64,000 nt of DNA from Acuticoccus sediminis (lineage in GTDB: Bacteria; Pseudomonadota; Alphaproteobacteria; Rhizobiales; Amorphaceae): NCBI RefSeq assembly GCF_003258595.1, contig NZ_QHHQ01000001.1, positions 372,001-436,000 on the forward strand. Direction: 5' to 3'. Under the pieces are notes generated by a model, which had not been told where the DNA came from, did not search any database, and saw nothing but the letters and a program-made list of their open reading frames with translations. Shown here piece after piece: positions 46,329 to 55,111 of the stretch; within the stretch, counting starts at the first letter, position 1; each line of letters starts with the position of its first letter. The position numbers and the translations under genes are program-made.

Positions 46329-47423
46329 TCAGGCCGGCAGCACCCAGCCGCCGTCGACGGCGAAGCGCACGGTCTCGCCCACCGCCGGTGCCGTGGCGGC
46401 GTGAAGCTGCACCTCCCCGAGCGCCTCGTGCGCGACGACCAGCTCGAACACGCCGCCGCGCCAGGTGACGCGGGTGACGCGACCCGACAGCGGTCCGTCA
46501 CCGGCGAGGCGCACGTCCGCGGGACGCAGGAGGACCCGCACCGTGCCCGCTCGGGGCCGGTCGGCGGCGACGGCGATGTCCAGCGCGCCGCAGCGGACCA
46601 GCGCCCCGTCGCCGTCGTGGCGCATCATCGTGCCGTCCACGATCGCGCCGCGGCCGATGAAGCGCGCCACCGCCTCGTTGGCGGGGCGGCGGTAGAGCGT
46701 CACGGGGTCGGCCACCTGAAGGACGCGGCCGGCGTCCATCACGGCGATGCGGCTCGCCAGCGCCATCGCCTCGCGCTGGTCGTGGGTGATGTAGAGCGTC
46801 GTCGCGCCGGACGCGCGGTGAACGCGGGCGAGCTCGGTCTCCATCACGTCGCGCAGGTGCGGGTCGAGGTTGGCGAGCGGCTCGTCCATCAGCAGAACCC
46901 GCGCGTTGGACGCGAGGCAGCGCGCGAGCGCCACGCGCTGCTGCTGCCCGCCCGAGAGCGCAGCCGGCTTTCGCTCGGCGAAGGGGGTGAGGGCGACGGC
47001 CTCGAGCGCGGCGGCGGTGGCGGCCGCAGCGTCCTGCCGGGAGCGCCCGCCCGCCTCGGCAACGAAGGCGACGTTCTGGAAGACGCTCATGTGCGGCCAG
47101 AGTGCGTACGACTGGAACACCATCGCGACGCCGCGATGCTCCGGCGGGATCGAGCGGCCGCGCCCGGCCACCTCCTGCCCACCGATGGTGATCGCGCCCG
47201 CATCGGGCGTCTCGAGCCCGGCGACGAGGCGCAGCAACGTGCTCTTGCCGCAGCCGGACGGGCCGAGGACGCAGAAGAACTCGCCGGGCGCGACGCTGAG
47301 GTCGATATCGTCGACGGCGGCCTTTCCGGCGAAGCGCTTGGTGAGGCCGGCGACGCTGACGCCGTGGGTATGTCGCGCCTCGACGGAGGTTCCGTCCGCC
47401 GCACGCGCGGTGGCATTGGTCAC
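46329..47423 (-). CDS. ABC transporter ATP-binding protein (FbpC type)
   Basis: 364-aa nucleotide-binding subunit. Walker A GPSGCGKST near residue 55, signature LSGGQQQRV near 155, Walker B VLLMDEPLANLDP, and the TOBE-like end (residues 280-364). It matches the preceding receptor and permease, but is transcribed toward them. Coordinated expression must then come from a separate promoter in 47424-47655, a region with no other supported gene. Confidence 0.92.
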   Translation of the reverse strand: MTNATARAADGTSVEARHTHGVSVAGLTKRFAGKAAVDDIDLSVAPGEFFCVLGPSGCGKSTLLRLVAGLETPDAGAITIGGQEVAGRGRSIPPEHRGVAMVFQSYALWPHMSVFQNVAFVAEAGGRSRQDAAAATAAALEAVALTPFAERKPAALSGGQQQRVALARCLASNARVLLMDEPLANLDPHLRDVMETELARVHRASGATTLYITHDQREAMALASRIAVMDAGRVLQVADPVTLYRRPANEAVARFIGRGAIVDGTMMRHDGDGALVRCGALDIAVAADRPRAGTVRVLLRPADVRLAGDGPLSGRVTRVTWRGGVFELVVAHEALGEVQLHAATAPAVGETVRFAVDGGWVLPA

Positions 47424-47655
47424 AGCGGCGCCTCTCCTCTCGGCCCTACCGCCACCGGTCTAGGCAAGCGCCCCGCATGGCGCAAGGCGAGCCGTCCCTC
47501 CGCGGCGCGCAGCCGCTATGCCCTTGCGTGAACAGCGGCGACGGGCCGGCGTCGGGCCCCGCCGGCATCCCGTCGCCGCGCAGGGGCCGATGCACGCCGC
47601 GCAGGGGAACGACGTCGCGAGGGCGTGGCGGTGGAAGCAGAGCCCCGGCGGCGCG

Positions 47656-47997
47656 CTAGTCGTTCGCGCGCATCGCCAGGTGGATCGTCCGCCCCTCGAG
47701 GCGGACGTCGAAGGTGCAGGTGGCGCCGTCGTCGGCACCGGTCGCGCGGCCCGACTGCAGCGAGATCACCCAGTTGTGCAGCGGGCAGGTCACGCACCCG
47801 TCGTGCACGATCCCCTGCGACAGCGGGCCGCCACGGTGGGGACACCTGTCCTCCAGGGCGAAGATCCGGTCGTCCGCCGTGCGGAAGACGGCCACCCTCG
47901 TCTCCCCCATCGTGACGCAGCGCGCGCCCTGGGCGGGGATGTCGTCGATGGTGCCAACGATGGCGTAGGCGGCGCGGGTGTCGGTGTGCGCGGTCAT
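47656..47997 (-). CDS. nirD: Assimilatory nitrite reductase small subunit NirD
   Basis: 113-aa Rieske-fold subunit. Both ligand pairs of a true Rieske cluster are present: CPHRGG and CPLHNW, unlike enteric NirD, where they are lost; this resembles NasE-type subunits. It overlaps the nirB stop by 1 base. It works with NirB to reduce nitrite to ammonium with NADH. Confidence 0.9.
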   Translation of the reverse strand: MTAHTDTRAAYAIVGTIDDIPAQGARCVTMGETRVAVFRTADDRIFALEDRCPHRGGPLSQGIVHDGCVTCPLHNWVISLQSGRATGADDGATCTFDVRLEGRTIHLAMRAND

Positions 47998-50441
47998 CAG
48001 ACGAGCTCCGGCTGAAGGGCGGCGAGCGGCTTGAACTCGTGCTTGTCCTTGCCGGACACACGCTCCGACCACGGGTCCGACTGAGCGAATGTCTGGGAGA
48101 GGACGAAGCGGTCGTAGTACTCGCGCCGCTTCCCGGCGTCCTCGAGGATCTGCTCGCGCACCACCTGGTAGCCGACGCGCCGGGCCCACTTGTAGATACG
48201 CTCGAGGTAGTAGCCCTGCTCGCGGTACATCTGGATCAGCGCGGCCGTCACCTCGATGGCCTCCTCCTCCGTCTTCACGAGGCCGAGGACCTCGGTGCCC
48301 TTGATGTCGAGGCCGGCGGCGCCGGCGTAGTGGATCTCGTAGCCGCTGTCGACGCACACGATACCGACGTCCTTGCAGGTCGCCTCGGCGCAGTTGCGCG
48401 GGCAGCCCGACACGGCGAGCTTCACCTTCGCCGGCGTCCAGGACCCCCACAGGAACCGCTCGAGCTTCACGCCGAGCCCGGTGGAATCCTGCGTGCCGAA
48501 GCGGCACCATTGCGAACCCACGCAGGTCTTCACCGTGCGCAGGCCCTTCGCATAGGCGTGGCCGGACACGAACCCCGCCTGGCCGAGGTCGGCCCAGACC
48601 GCCGGCAGGTCCTCCTTCTTCACGCCCAGCATGTCGATGCGCTGGCCACCGGTGACCTTCACGGTCGGAATGTCGAACTTCTCCACCACGTCGGCGATGG
48701 CGCGCAGCTCCTGCGCCGAGGTGAGCCCGCCCCACATCCGCGGCACCACGGAATAGGTGCCGTCCTTCTGGATGTTGGCGTGAACGCGCTCGTTGATAAA
48801 GCGCGACTGGCCGTCGTCCTCGTACTCGCCCGGCCAGTCGGCGACGAGGTAGTAGTTCAGCGCGGGACGGCACTTGGCGCAGCCGCCCGAGGTCGACCAC
48901 TCCAGCTCCTGCATCACCGCCGGGATCGACTTCAGGCCCTTCGCCTTGATGAGGCGGCGCACCTCGCCATGGCCGAGCGGCGTGCAGCCGCACATCGACT
49001 TCACCGCGTTCGCGTTGAAGGCGTCGCCGAGGGTGGCGGACATCAGGTTCTCGACGAGGCCGGTGCAGGACCCGCAGGAAGCCGAGGCCTTCGTATGAGC
49101 GCGCACGTCGTCGAGGCTGGTGAGCCCCTTTTCCGTGATGGCGGCGACGACCCTGCCCTTGCAGACACCGTTGCAGCCGCAGATTTCCGTGTCGTCCGGC
49201 AGGGCCGCGACGGCGGCGACCGGATCCATCTGCCCGCCGCCCTGGAAGGCCTGACCGAAGATCAGCGTCTCGCGCATCCCGGAGACGTCGACGCCCTTCT
49301 TCAGGAGGTCGTTGAACCAGGCGCCGTCGGCGGTGTCGCCGTAGAGCACGGCGCCGATGATCCGGTTGTCCTTCAGGACGACGCGCCTGTAGGCGCCGCG
49401 GGCCGCGTCGCGCAGGACGATCTCCTCGCGGTCCGGCCCGTCGGCGAAGTCGCCCACCGAATAGAGGTCGCAGCCCGTGACCTTCAGCTTGGTGGGAACC
49501 TCGGAATGCCTGAACGCCGCGTCGCCGCCAGTCAGCCGGTCGGCCGCGACCCGCGCCATGTCGTAGAGCGGCGCGACGAGGCCGTAGACGCGCCCGCCCA
49601 CCTCCGCGCACTCGCCCAGCGAGAGGATCGCGGGGTCGGAGGTCACCATGCCGTCGTCGACCACGATGCCGCGGTTCACCTCGAGCCCGGCGGCCCTGGC
49701 GAGGAGCGTGTTCGGGCGGATGCCGACCGCCATCACCACCAGCGAGGCGTCGATGACGGTGCCGTCCTTCAGCTCGACGCCCGTCACCCGTGTGTCGCCG
49801 AGGATCGCCTTCGTGTCGGCGCCGCAGCGGATCTCGATGCCACGCGCAGTGAGCGCCTTTTCGAGGAGGTAGCCGGCGGCCGGGTCGAGCTGGCGGTCCA
49901 TCAGCGTCGGCGTCAGGTGCAGCACGGTGACGTCCATGCCGCGCGCTCTCAGCCCCGCCGCCGCCTCGAGGCCGAGGAGGCCGCCGCCGATGACCACGGC
50001 GCGGCCGCCCCTGTCGGCGGCGGCGAGCATCGCCTCCACGTCGTCGAGGTCGCGGTAGGCCCGCACGCCCGGCAGGTCGCGGCCCGGGACCGGGATGATG
50101 AAGGGGTCGGACCCGGTGGCGATGACGAGGGTGTCGTAGGCGGCGGACACCCCCGCGTCGGAGGTCACGGTCCGCGCGACGCGGTCGATCCCGGTCACGC
50201 GCTGGCCCTTGTGGAGGGTCACGCCGTGGCGGGCGTACCAGTCGTCGCCGTGGATGACGATGCTGTCGTATGTCTTCTCGCCCGACAGGACCGGAGAGAG
50301 CATGATGCGGTCGTAGTTGACCCGCGGCTCCGCATTGAAAATGGTGACGTCGAAGGCCTCGGGCGCCGCCTCGAAGAGGTGCTCCAGCATCCGGCCGGGG
50401 GCCATACCGTTACCAACGATGACAAGCCTGGTCTTCGCCAT
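47997..50441 (-). CDS. nirB: Assimilatory nitrite reductase large subunit NirB
   Basis: 814-aa cytosolic NAD(P)H-dependent enzyme that reduces nitrite to ammonium at a sirohaem. Order: FAD domain (LVIVGNGMAPGRMLEHL), NAD domain (VVIGGGLLGLEAAAGL), BFD-type [2Fe-2S] motifs CGCNGVCKG and CGSCTG near residues 420-465, then the sirohaem/4Fe-4S region with CVGSQWCRFGTQDSTG and SGCPRNCAEATCKDVG near residues 635-685. The operon is preceded by a structured leader at 50528-50607. Confidence 0.95.
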   Translation of the reverse strand: MAKTRLVIVGNGMAPGRMLEHLFEAAPEAFDVTIFNAEPRVNYDRIMLSPVLSGEKTYDSIVIHGDDWYARHGVTLHKGQRVTGIDRVARTVTSDAGVSAAYDTLVIATGSDPFIIPVPGRDLPGVRAYRDLDDVEAMLAAADRGGRAVVIGGGLLGLEAAAGLRARGMDVTVLHLTPTLMDRQLDPAAGYLLEKALTARGIEIRCGADTKAILGDTRVTGVELKDGTVIDASLVVMAVGIRPNTLLARAAGLEVNRGIVVDDGMVTSDPAILSLGECAEVGGRVYGLVAPLYDMARVAADRLTGGDAAFRHSEVPTKLKVTGCDLYSVGDFADGPDREEIVLRDAARGAYRRVVLKDNRIIGAVLYGDTADGAWFNDLLKKGVDVSGMRETLIFGQAFQGGGQMDPVAAVAALPDDTEICGCNGVCKGRVVAAITEKGLTSLDDVRAHTKASASCGSCTGLVENLMSATLGDAFNANAVKSMCGCTPLGHGEVRRLIKAKGLKSIPAVMQELEWSTSGGCAKCRPALNYYLVADWPGEYEDDGQSRFINERVHANIQKDGTYSVVPRMWGGLTSAQELRAIADVVEKFDIPTVKVTGGQRIDMLGVKKEDLPAVWADLGQAGFVSGHAYAKGLRTVKTCVGSQWCRFGTQDSTGLGVKLERFLWGSWTPAKVKLAVSGCPRNCAEATCKDVGIVCVDSGYEIHYAGAAGLDIKGTEVLGLVKTEEEAIEVTAALIQMYREQGYYLERIYKWARRVGYQVVREQILEDAGKRREYYDRFVLSQTFAQSDPWSERVSGKDKHEFKPLAALQPELV

Positions 50442-50486
50442 GGGCGCGCGCTCCTGGTTTCTCGGGGAAGAACCGGAACGCGAACA

Positions 50487-50607
50487 GGCGCCGCGCTCCG
50501 GAGGGCGATAAGCCGAAACGGAGTGAGGCAGCGCCTTTGCTGCACATGCCCTTCCACGACCGAAGGTCCCGGAAGGTCAGCTGTCTGGAAATGCCGCATC
50601 TTTGCGG
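50487..50607 (-). promoter_or_regulatory. ANTAR (NasT-type) antitermination leader of nirBD
   Basis: On the RNA (minus) strand two hairpins have six-nucleotide loops: CCGC-AAAGAT-GCGG (50594-50607) and GCAGC-AAAGGC-GCTGC (50528-50543). Both loops have A at position 1 and G at position 4, the rule for targets of ANTAR-domain antiterminators such as NasT. A competing hairpin (GGCGC at 50531-50535 with 50487-50491, CTCCG at 50519-50523 with 50496-50500) overlaps the second loop stem. Binding would block it and allow nirBD expression. The competing stem lacks a clear U-run, so the termination step is inferred. Confidence 0.7.
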
Positions 50608-50850
50608 TGGCGCCCGGGCGATGGTCTACGCAAGACCTTCAACACCGAACGTAACGTGTATCGCCGAACGTCCCGCGGCCTTCAAGCCACCATTTTTATG
50701 CAATCTGCTCAAATTTTCTGCAGGCTTCTGTTGACGGCGGCCGCGCCACCGGGGCGGTTTTTCCTCGGCTCAGGTCACATCCCGCCGACCCATCACCCTT
50801 CGCCGCAAAATCCGTCTACACTCCGCCGACCACGGGGCGCCCGGCGCGAC
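50608..50850. promoter_or_regulatory. Divergent nirBD / HupE-like promoter region
   Basis: Between the leader hairpins and the HupE-like start. The minus strand has CATAAAA near 50694-50700, 17 bp after a weak -35-like CTGCAG, giving a possible nirBD start just upstream of the hairpins. No supported gene. Confidence 0.35.
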
Positions 50851-51948
50851 ATGACACAGACCCCCCATCCCTGTGCGACCGGCCTGCCGGTGCGGGACCG
50901 GCGGTCCCGCGGACCGCGGCCCGGGTGCTGCGGCCGTGCTCGCCCCGCGCGACCGGCCATCGGACGGGTCCTCCTCGCGGTCCTTTCGGTCTGGCTCGGC
51001 TGGGTGGCGGCGGCAACGGCCCACGAGGTGCGTCCCGCGTACCTGCAGATCGACCAGACGGCACCCCGGTCCTATAACGTCCTCTGGAAGGTGCCGAGGA
51101 CGGGCGACACCTTCCCCGACATCGAACCGCAGTTCGATCCCGCCTTTACCCGGACGACGATCGGCGGCGATACGGTCCTCGACGGGTTCGCGGTCCGCCG
51201 CTTCCGCCTGACCGGCACGGCGGACCTCGCCGGGACCCGGATCGCGATCGGCAACCTCGCGCGCACCGCCATCGATGTCCTCGCCAACGTCACCCTGCTC
51301 GACGGCGCCCGGCACACGCTCCTCCTCCAGCCCGCGGCCCCCTCGGCGTCCGTGCCGCAGGCTCCCACGGGGTGGAGCGTTCTGTCCTCGTACGTCCGGC
51401 TCGGCGTCGAGCACATCCTGCTGGGGTTCGACCACCTTCTCTTCGTGCTCGCGCTGATCCTGCTGACGAAGGGGGTCGGCAGGCTGGTCAAGACGATCAC
51501 CGCCTTCACCGTCGCCCACAGCATCACCCTGAGCCTCGCGGTGCTCGGCATCGTGCGGGTGCCCGGACCGCCGGTCGAGGCGGCCATCGCGCTCAGCATC
51601 ATGTTCCTCGCGCTCGAGGTCCTGCGGACCCTCGACGGGGAGGCGACGCTCACCGCCCGCAAGCCGTGGCTCGTCGCCTTCACCTTCGGCCTCCTCCACG
51701 GGCTGGGGTTCGCCGGGGCGCTGTCGCGGATCGGTCTGCCGCCCTCCGACATTCCCCTCGCCCTCGCCGCATTCAACATCGGCGTCGAGCTCGGCCAGCT
51801 CCTCTTCGTGGCCGCCGCGCTTCTCGCGATCCGCGCGCTCGGGCTCTACCGGGCCTGGCCGCTCGCAGCACGCAGGGTGCCGCCGTACGCGATCGGCGCC
51901 GTGAGCGCGTTCTGGGTCATCGAACGGATCTGGGGCTTCGCCGCCTGA
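50851..51948 (+). CDS. HupE/UreJ-family membrane protein
   Basis: 365-aa membrane protein from the ATG at 50851. After a signal-like segment (about 35-57, ending ATAHEVRPAYLQIDQ) comes a periplasmic domain of about 130 residues and then a C-terminal block of six to seven helices. The motif LGVEHILLGFDHLLFVLALILLTKG matches the HupE/UreJ family, whose members are linked to nickel or cobalt. Related two-domain members are common beside metabolic genes of unknown role. Metal transport here is only a suggestion. Confidence 0.82.
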   Translation: MTQTPHPCATGLPVRDRRSRGPRPGCCGRARPARPAIGRVLLAVLSVWLGWVAAATAHEVRPAYLQIDQTAPRSYNVLWKVPRTGDTFPDIEPQFDPAFTRTTIGGDTVLDGFAVRRFRLTGTADLAGTRIAIGNLARTAIDVLANVTLLDGARHTLLLQPAAPSASVPQAPTGWSVLSSYVRLGVEHILLGFDHLLFVLALILLTKGVGRLVKTITAFTVAHSITLSLAVLGIVRVPGPPVEAAIALSIMFLALEVLRTLDGEATLTARKPWLVAFTFGLLHGLGFAGALSRIGLPPSDIPLALAAFNIGVELGQLLFVAAALLAIRALGLYRAWPLAARRVPPYAIGAVSAFWVIERIWGFAA

Positions 51949-51969
51949 CGTAACATGCGGCCCCGCCCG

Positions 51970-52602
51970 TCACCGCGGGCGGCGCACCGTGCGGATCGTC
52001 GCGCTGCGGGCCCCGCCGCAGAAGAATAGGTCCGCCCCGTCGGACTCCAGGCCCGACACGTTGACCCCTGCCGGCATCTCCAGCACCTCCAGCACCTCGC
52101 CGGTCCCGGCATCGATATGCCTGAGGTCGCAGGTGTCGTCCTCCCACGTCGCATGCCACAGCTCCCCGCCGGCCCAGGTCACGCCGGTGACGAAACGGTT
52201 CGAGGCGAGCGTGCGCAGGACGGCGCCGGTCTCCGGGTCCACCTGATGGATGCAGCGCGCACGGGCCTCGCCGACCCACAGCGATCCCTCGGCCCACGCC
52301 ATCCCCGAATCGGCGCCGCCGCCGGGCGCCGGGATCGACGACAGGACATCGCCCGAGCCCGGATCGATCTTCTGGATGCGGTCTCCGGCGATCTGGTAGA
52401 GGTGAGTGCCGTCGAACGCGGTCCCGGCGCTCGCCGGAACGTCGAGCGCGCGCCGGAGTGCGCCGTCCGCCGGCGCGATGGCGTTCAGCCGTCCGTCGGA
52501 CGCGAACCAGACCGACGTTCCGTCGTACGTCACCCCGTGCACGGCATCGACGCCGTCGAACGGTCCGAATTCCGCGATGATCTCCGCTGCCGCTCGTCGC
52601 AT
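51970..52602 (-). CDS. Beta-propeller (glutamine-cyclotransferase-like) protein
   Basis: 210-aa protein without a signal peptide. Repeated blades of 40 to 45 residues begin with patterns such as GVTYDGTSVWFASDG, GTAFDGTHLYQIAGDRIQKIDPGSG and GVTWAGGELWHATWEDDTCDLRHIDAGTG, like NHL/SMP-30 or glutaminyl cyclase propellers. Five blades are visible, fewer than the usual six, so it may be a shortened form. Function unknown. It is convergent with the HupE-like gene and precedes the HTH regulator by 27 bp on the same strand. Confidence 0.75.
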   Translation of the reverse strand: MRRAAAEIIAEFGPFDGVDAVHGVTYDGTSVWFASDGRLNAIAPADGALRRALDVPASAGTAFDGTHLYQIAGDRIQKIDPGSGDVLSSIPAPGGGADSGMAWAEGSLWVGEARARCIHQVDPETGAVLRTLASNRFVTGVTWAGGELWHATWEDDTCDLRHIDAGTGEVLEVLEMPAGVNVSGLESDGADLFFCGGARSATIRTVRRPR

Positions 52603-52629
52603 GCCGTCACTCCCTGTGTTCCGTCCCCC

Positions 52630-53850
52630 CTACCTGCCGAGCAGCAGGGCGGGGAGTAACAAGCTTGTCGGGAAACCGGGCGTCGGCGGCGTCATCCAGC
52701 GGCGCGCCCGGGCGCGCCCGACGGACTGAACCTTGCCCGCGGAGGCGAGCGTGTCGAGCGCGCGCTGCGCCGTGCGCTGGCTCACCCCGAGCGCCAGGGC
52801 CAGCGCCGAGCTCGACCACAGCTCCCCGTCCGCCAACAGGGCGAGAACCGCCGCGTGCTCGTCGTCGGCGGGTGGCGCCAGCACCACCACCTCGGCGGCG
52901 CCCGGCGCCGACAGCCGGAAGCCGCGCCTTGTCGCGGTAATGTCGGCGATCCCCTCCAGCGCCTTGCGCAGGCGGCCGATCTCGACCCGCAACCGCGCGC
53001 GATGCGACTCGTCGGCGTGCCGCGCATGGAAGGCCTCGGCGAGCAGCGCCTCGCGCGGGGCGTCGCCCGGCCACGCGGTCGCGAGCGACCGCGCCAGGGC
53101 GAACAGCACCGGGCGCGATGCGAGCACCACAGCGCGGCCCTCGTGGCGTACCGCATACCGCGAGGCGTCGACGATGACGGCGTCCGTCGCCATCACCCGC
53201 TCGACCTCGTCCAGCTTCAGAAGCCGCTCCCCGCCGCGCGCGACCAGCCGCGCGGCCGGTGTCTCGAGGACGAGCGCCGCGGCCTCCACCTCCGCGAGGA
53301 GCGCCGGGACCCCCGCCCGCCTCGCGTCGCGCTGGGCGAGCGCCAGCGCCGCGCGCGCCTCCCCCGCCCGCAGGCGCCGCACGGCGATGCCGGCGACCAC
53401 CAGTCCGTGCGCCGCCCGGAACGCCGCGGGAAGCGCCGCGGCGTCGAGCACGCCGGCCGCGCGCGCCGCATCCTCGACCCGGCCGATCAGCAGCAGCCGC
53501 CGCGCGGCGAGATAGCGCGCGTACGCGGCGTTCAGCCGGTCGCCGCCGCGATCCAGTGCGTCCGCCGCCGTGTCGAGCGGCAGCGTCGGGTGGGTGAGGT
53601 CGCGCAGGGCGAGCGCGATTTCCGCCTCGGCGACCGCGCAGCGTGCCCGCTCCACCCCGGCCTCGGGGCCGAAGGCGCGGGCCGCCGCCCTGACGAGGCT
53701 CCGGGCGCGGGGGAGATCGCCGATCTGCGCCATGGCGATGCCCCGCAGCGCGAGCGCCGCCGCATCGTTGCGCAGGGCGACGCGGTTGAGCGCGCCGAGC
53801 GGATCGCCGGACGCCAGCGCGCCGGCCGCGGCGTCGATCACCGGGTCCAT
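52630..53850 (-). CDS. Helical-repeat regulator with C-terminal winged helix
   Basis: 406-aa protein. The first 230 residues are Ala-rich helical hairpins resembling TPR repeats (ALRGIAMAQIGDLPRARSLVRAAARAFG). A SARP-like DNA-binding region follows with LLAEAFHARHADESHRARLRVEIGRLRKALEGIADITATRRGFRL, a wing-type repeat, and a final winged helix (SSSALALALGVSQRTAQRALDTLASAGKV). The order of helical repeats first, DNA binding last is unlike SARP proteins. The ATG at 53850 lies 122 bp from a divergent operon. Probable activator or repressor of the 53973-55083 genes. Confidence 0.78.
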   Translation of the reverse strand: MDPVIDAAAGALASGDPLGALNRVALRNDAAALALRGIAMAQIGDLPRARSLVRAAARAFGPEAGVERARCAVAEAEIALALRDLTHPTLPLDTAADALDRGGDRLNAAYARYLAARRLLLIGRVEDAARAAGVLDAAALPAAFRAAHGLVVAGIAVRRLRAGEARAALALAQRDARRAGVPALLAEVEAAALVLETPAARLVARGGERLLKLDEVERVMATDAVIVDASRYAVRHEGRAVVLASRPVLFALARSLATAWPGDAPREALLAEAFHARHADESHRARLRVEIGRLRKALEGIADITATRRGFRLSAPGAAEVVVLAPPADDEHAAVLALLADGELWSSSALALALGVSQRTAQRALDTLASAGKVQSVGRARARRWMTPPTPGFPTSLLLPALLLGR

Positions 53851-53972
53851 GAAAATCGCGCCACACTTGTCACTCACGCCGCTCCGGCACCGATCCCTAC
53901 CTTCCCGCTGTGACCAGCAGACCGAGGCCGGAGACATTCCGGCCGCGACGTCGAACCGACGGGAGACCCCCG

Positions 53973-54260
53973 ATGCTTCATCGCCCCCACCCCCCGGACG
54001 CCGCGCGCGACCGCCATTGCGCCCCCGCCGGCACGGTCGCGCAAGACATGGCCGACGGGCTCGGCCTCGTCGCCGCGCCCGCCTTCGCCGCGCTCGCGCT
54101 GCTGACGGCGGCATTCGACGCGCCCGGCGCCCTCTGCGGTCCGGGCCAGAGCGCCTCCCCCATCGGCGGCATGGTGACGATGTACCTCGCGATGAGCGCC
54201 GTCCACCTCGCGCCGTGGCTGCGGCTCGCGTCCGCCCGGTCGGGCCCCCGACGCGACTGA
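53973..54260 (+). CDS. Small membrane protein of unknown function
   Basis: 95-aa protein from the ATG at 53973 with GGGAG 7 bp upstream. Two hydrophobic segments are visible (about 27-50 and 62-80) and a Cys in the loop between them (GALCGPGQ). It precedes the DUF899 gene by 43 bp and is probably in the same transcript. I do not recognise the family. Confidence 0.6.
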   Translation: MLHRPHPPDAARDRHCAPAGTVAQDMADGLGLVAAPAFAALALLTAAFDAPGALCGPGQSASPIGGMVTMYLAMSAVHLAPWLRLASARSGPRRD

Positions 54261-54303
54261 CCGCCACTGCAACCGAATTCCGAGACACCTGAAGGAGCAC
54301 ACG

Positions 54304-55083
54304 ATGGACATGCACCACCCCAAGGGGACACGCGAAGAATGGCTGACGGCACGCCTCGCGCTGCTCGACGCCGAGAAGGACCTCACGCGTCGCAGCGACC
54401 AGGTCGCCCTCCAGCGCCGGAGCCTGCCCTGGGTCCGGGTCGACAGGGACTACCGGTTCGAGACGGAGGACGGCAGTCTCTCGCTGCGCGACCTCTTCGG
54501 CGGGCGCTCGCAGCTCCTCGTCTACCATTTCATGTTCGGGCCGGACTACGCCGCGGGCTGCCCGTCCTGCTCGGCGATCGCGGACGGGTTCAACGGCATC
54601 GTCGTCCACCTCCAGCACCACGACGTCGCCTTCTGGGCGGTGTCGAGCGCACCGCTGGCGAAGCTGGAAGGCTTCAGGCGGCGGATGGGGTGGACCTTCC
54701 CGTGGGCGTCGTCCGGCGGAAGCGCCTTCAACACCGACTTCCAGGTGACGTTCACCGAGGAGGAGCAGCGGGACGGCATCCGCTACAACTACCGGGACGA
54801 GCCGCCCGTCGTGGCGTCTGCCCCGTCGATACCGACGCGCACGACACCGACCGTGCCGGCGACCAACGCCGAGATCAGCGGCACCGATCCGGCAACCTAC
54901 GCCCGCGAACGGCCGGGCACGAGCGCCTTCGTCCTGGAGGACGGGGACGTCTACCACACCTATTCGACGTACGCGCGCGGCGTCGACAGCCTGTGGGCGG
55001 TGTACCAGTGGCTCGACCGGGCCCCGCTCGGCCGCAACGAGCCGGGCGGCTGGCTGCGCCACCGCGACGCCTACGGCGGCTGA
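54304..55083 (+). CDS. DUF899 thioredoxin-like family protein
   Basis: 259-aa protein of the DUF899 family. It starts MDMHHPKGTREEWLTARLALLDAEKDLTRRSDQVALQRRSLPWV, then LVYHFMFGPDYAAGCPSCSAIADGFNG, where CPSC is the thioredoxin-like active-site position. Members are thought to act as thioredoxin-like redox proteins; the substrate is unknown. The preceding HTH regulator gene is divergent and may control it. Confidence 0.88.
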   Translation: MDMHHPKGTREEWLTARLALLDAEKDLTRRSDQVALQRRSLPWVRVDRDYRFETEDGSLSLRDLFGGRSQLLVYHFMFGPDYAAGCPSCSAIADGFNGIVVHLQHHDVAFWAVSSAPLAKLEGFRRRMGWTFPWASSGGSAFNTDFQVTFTEEEQRDGIRYNYRDEPPVVASAPSIPTRTTPTVPATNAEISGTDPATYARERPGTSAFVLEDGDVYHTYSTYARGVDSLWAVYQWLDRAPLGRNEPGGWLRHRDAYGG

Positions 55084-55111
55084 GACGCCACCGGCGGACG
55101 CGCGTCGGATG

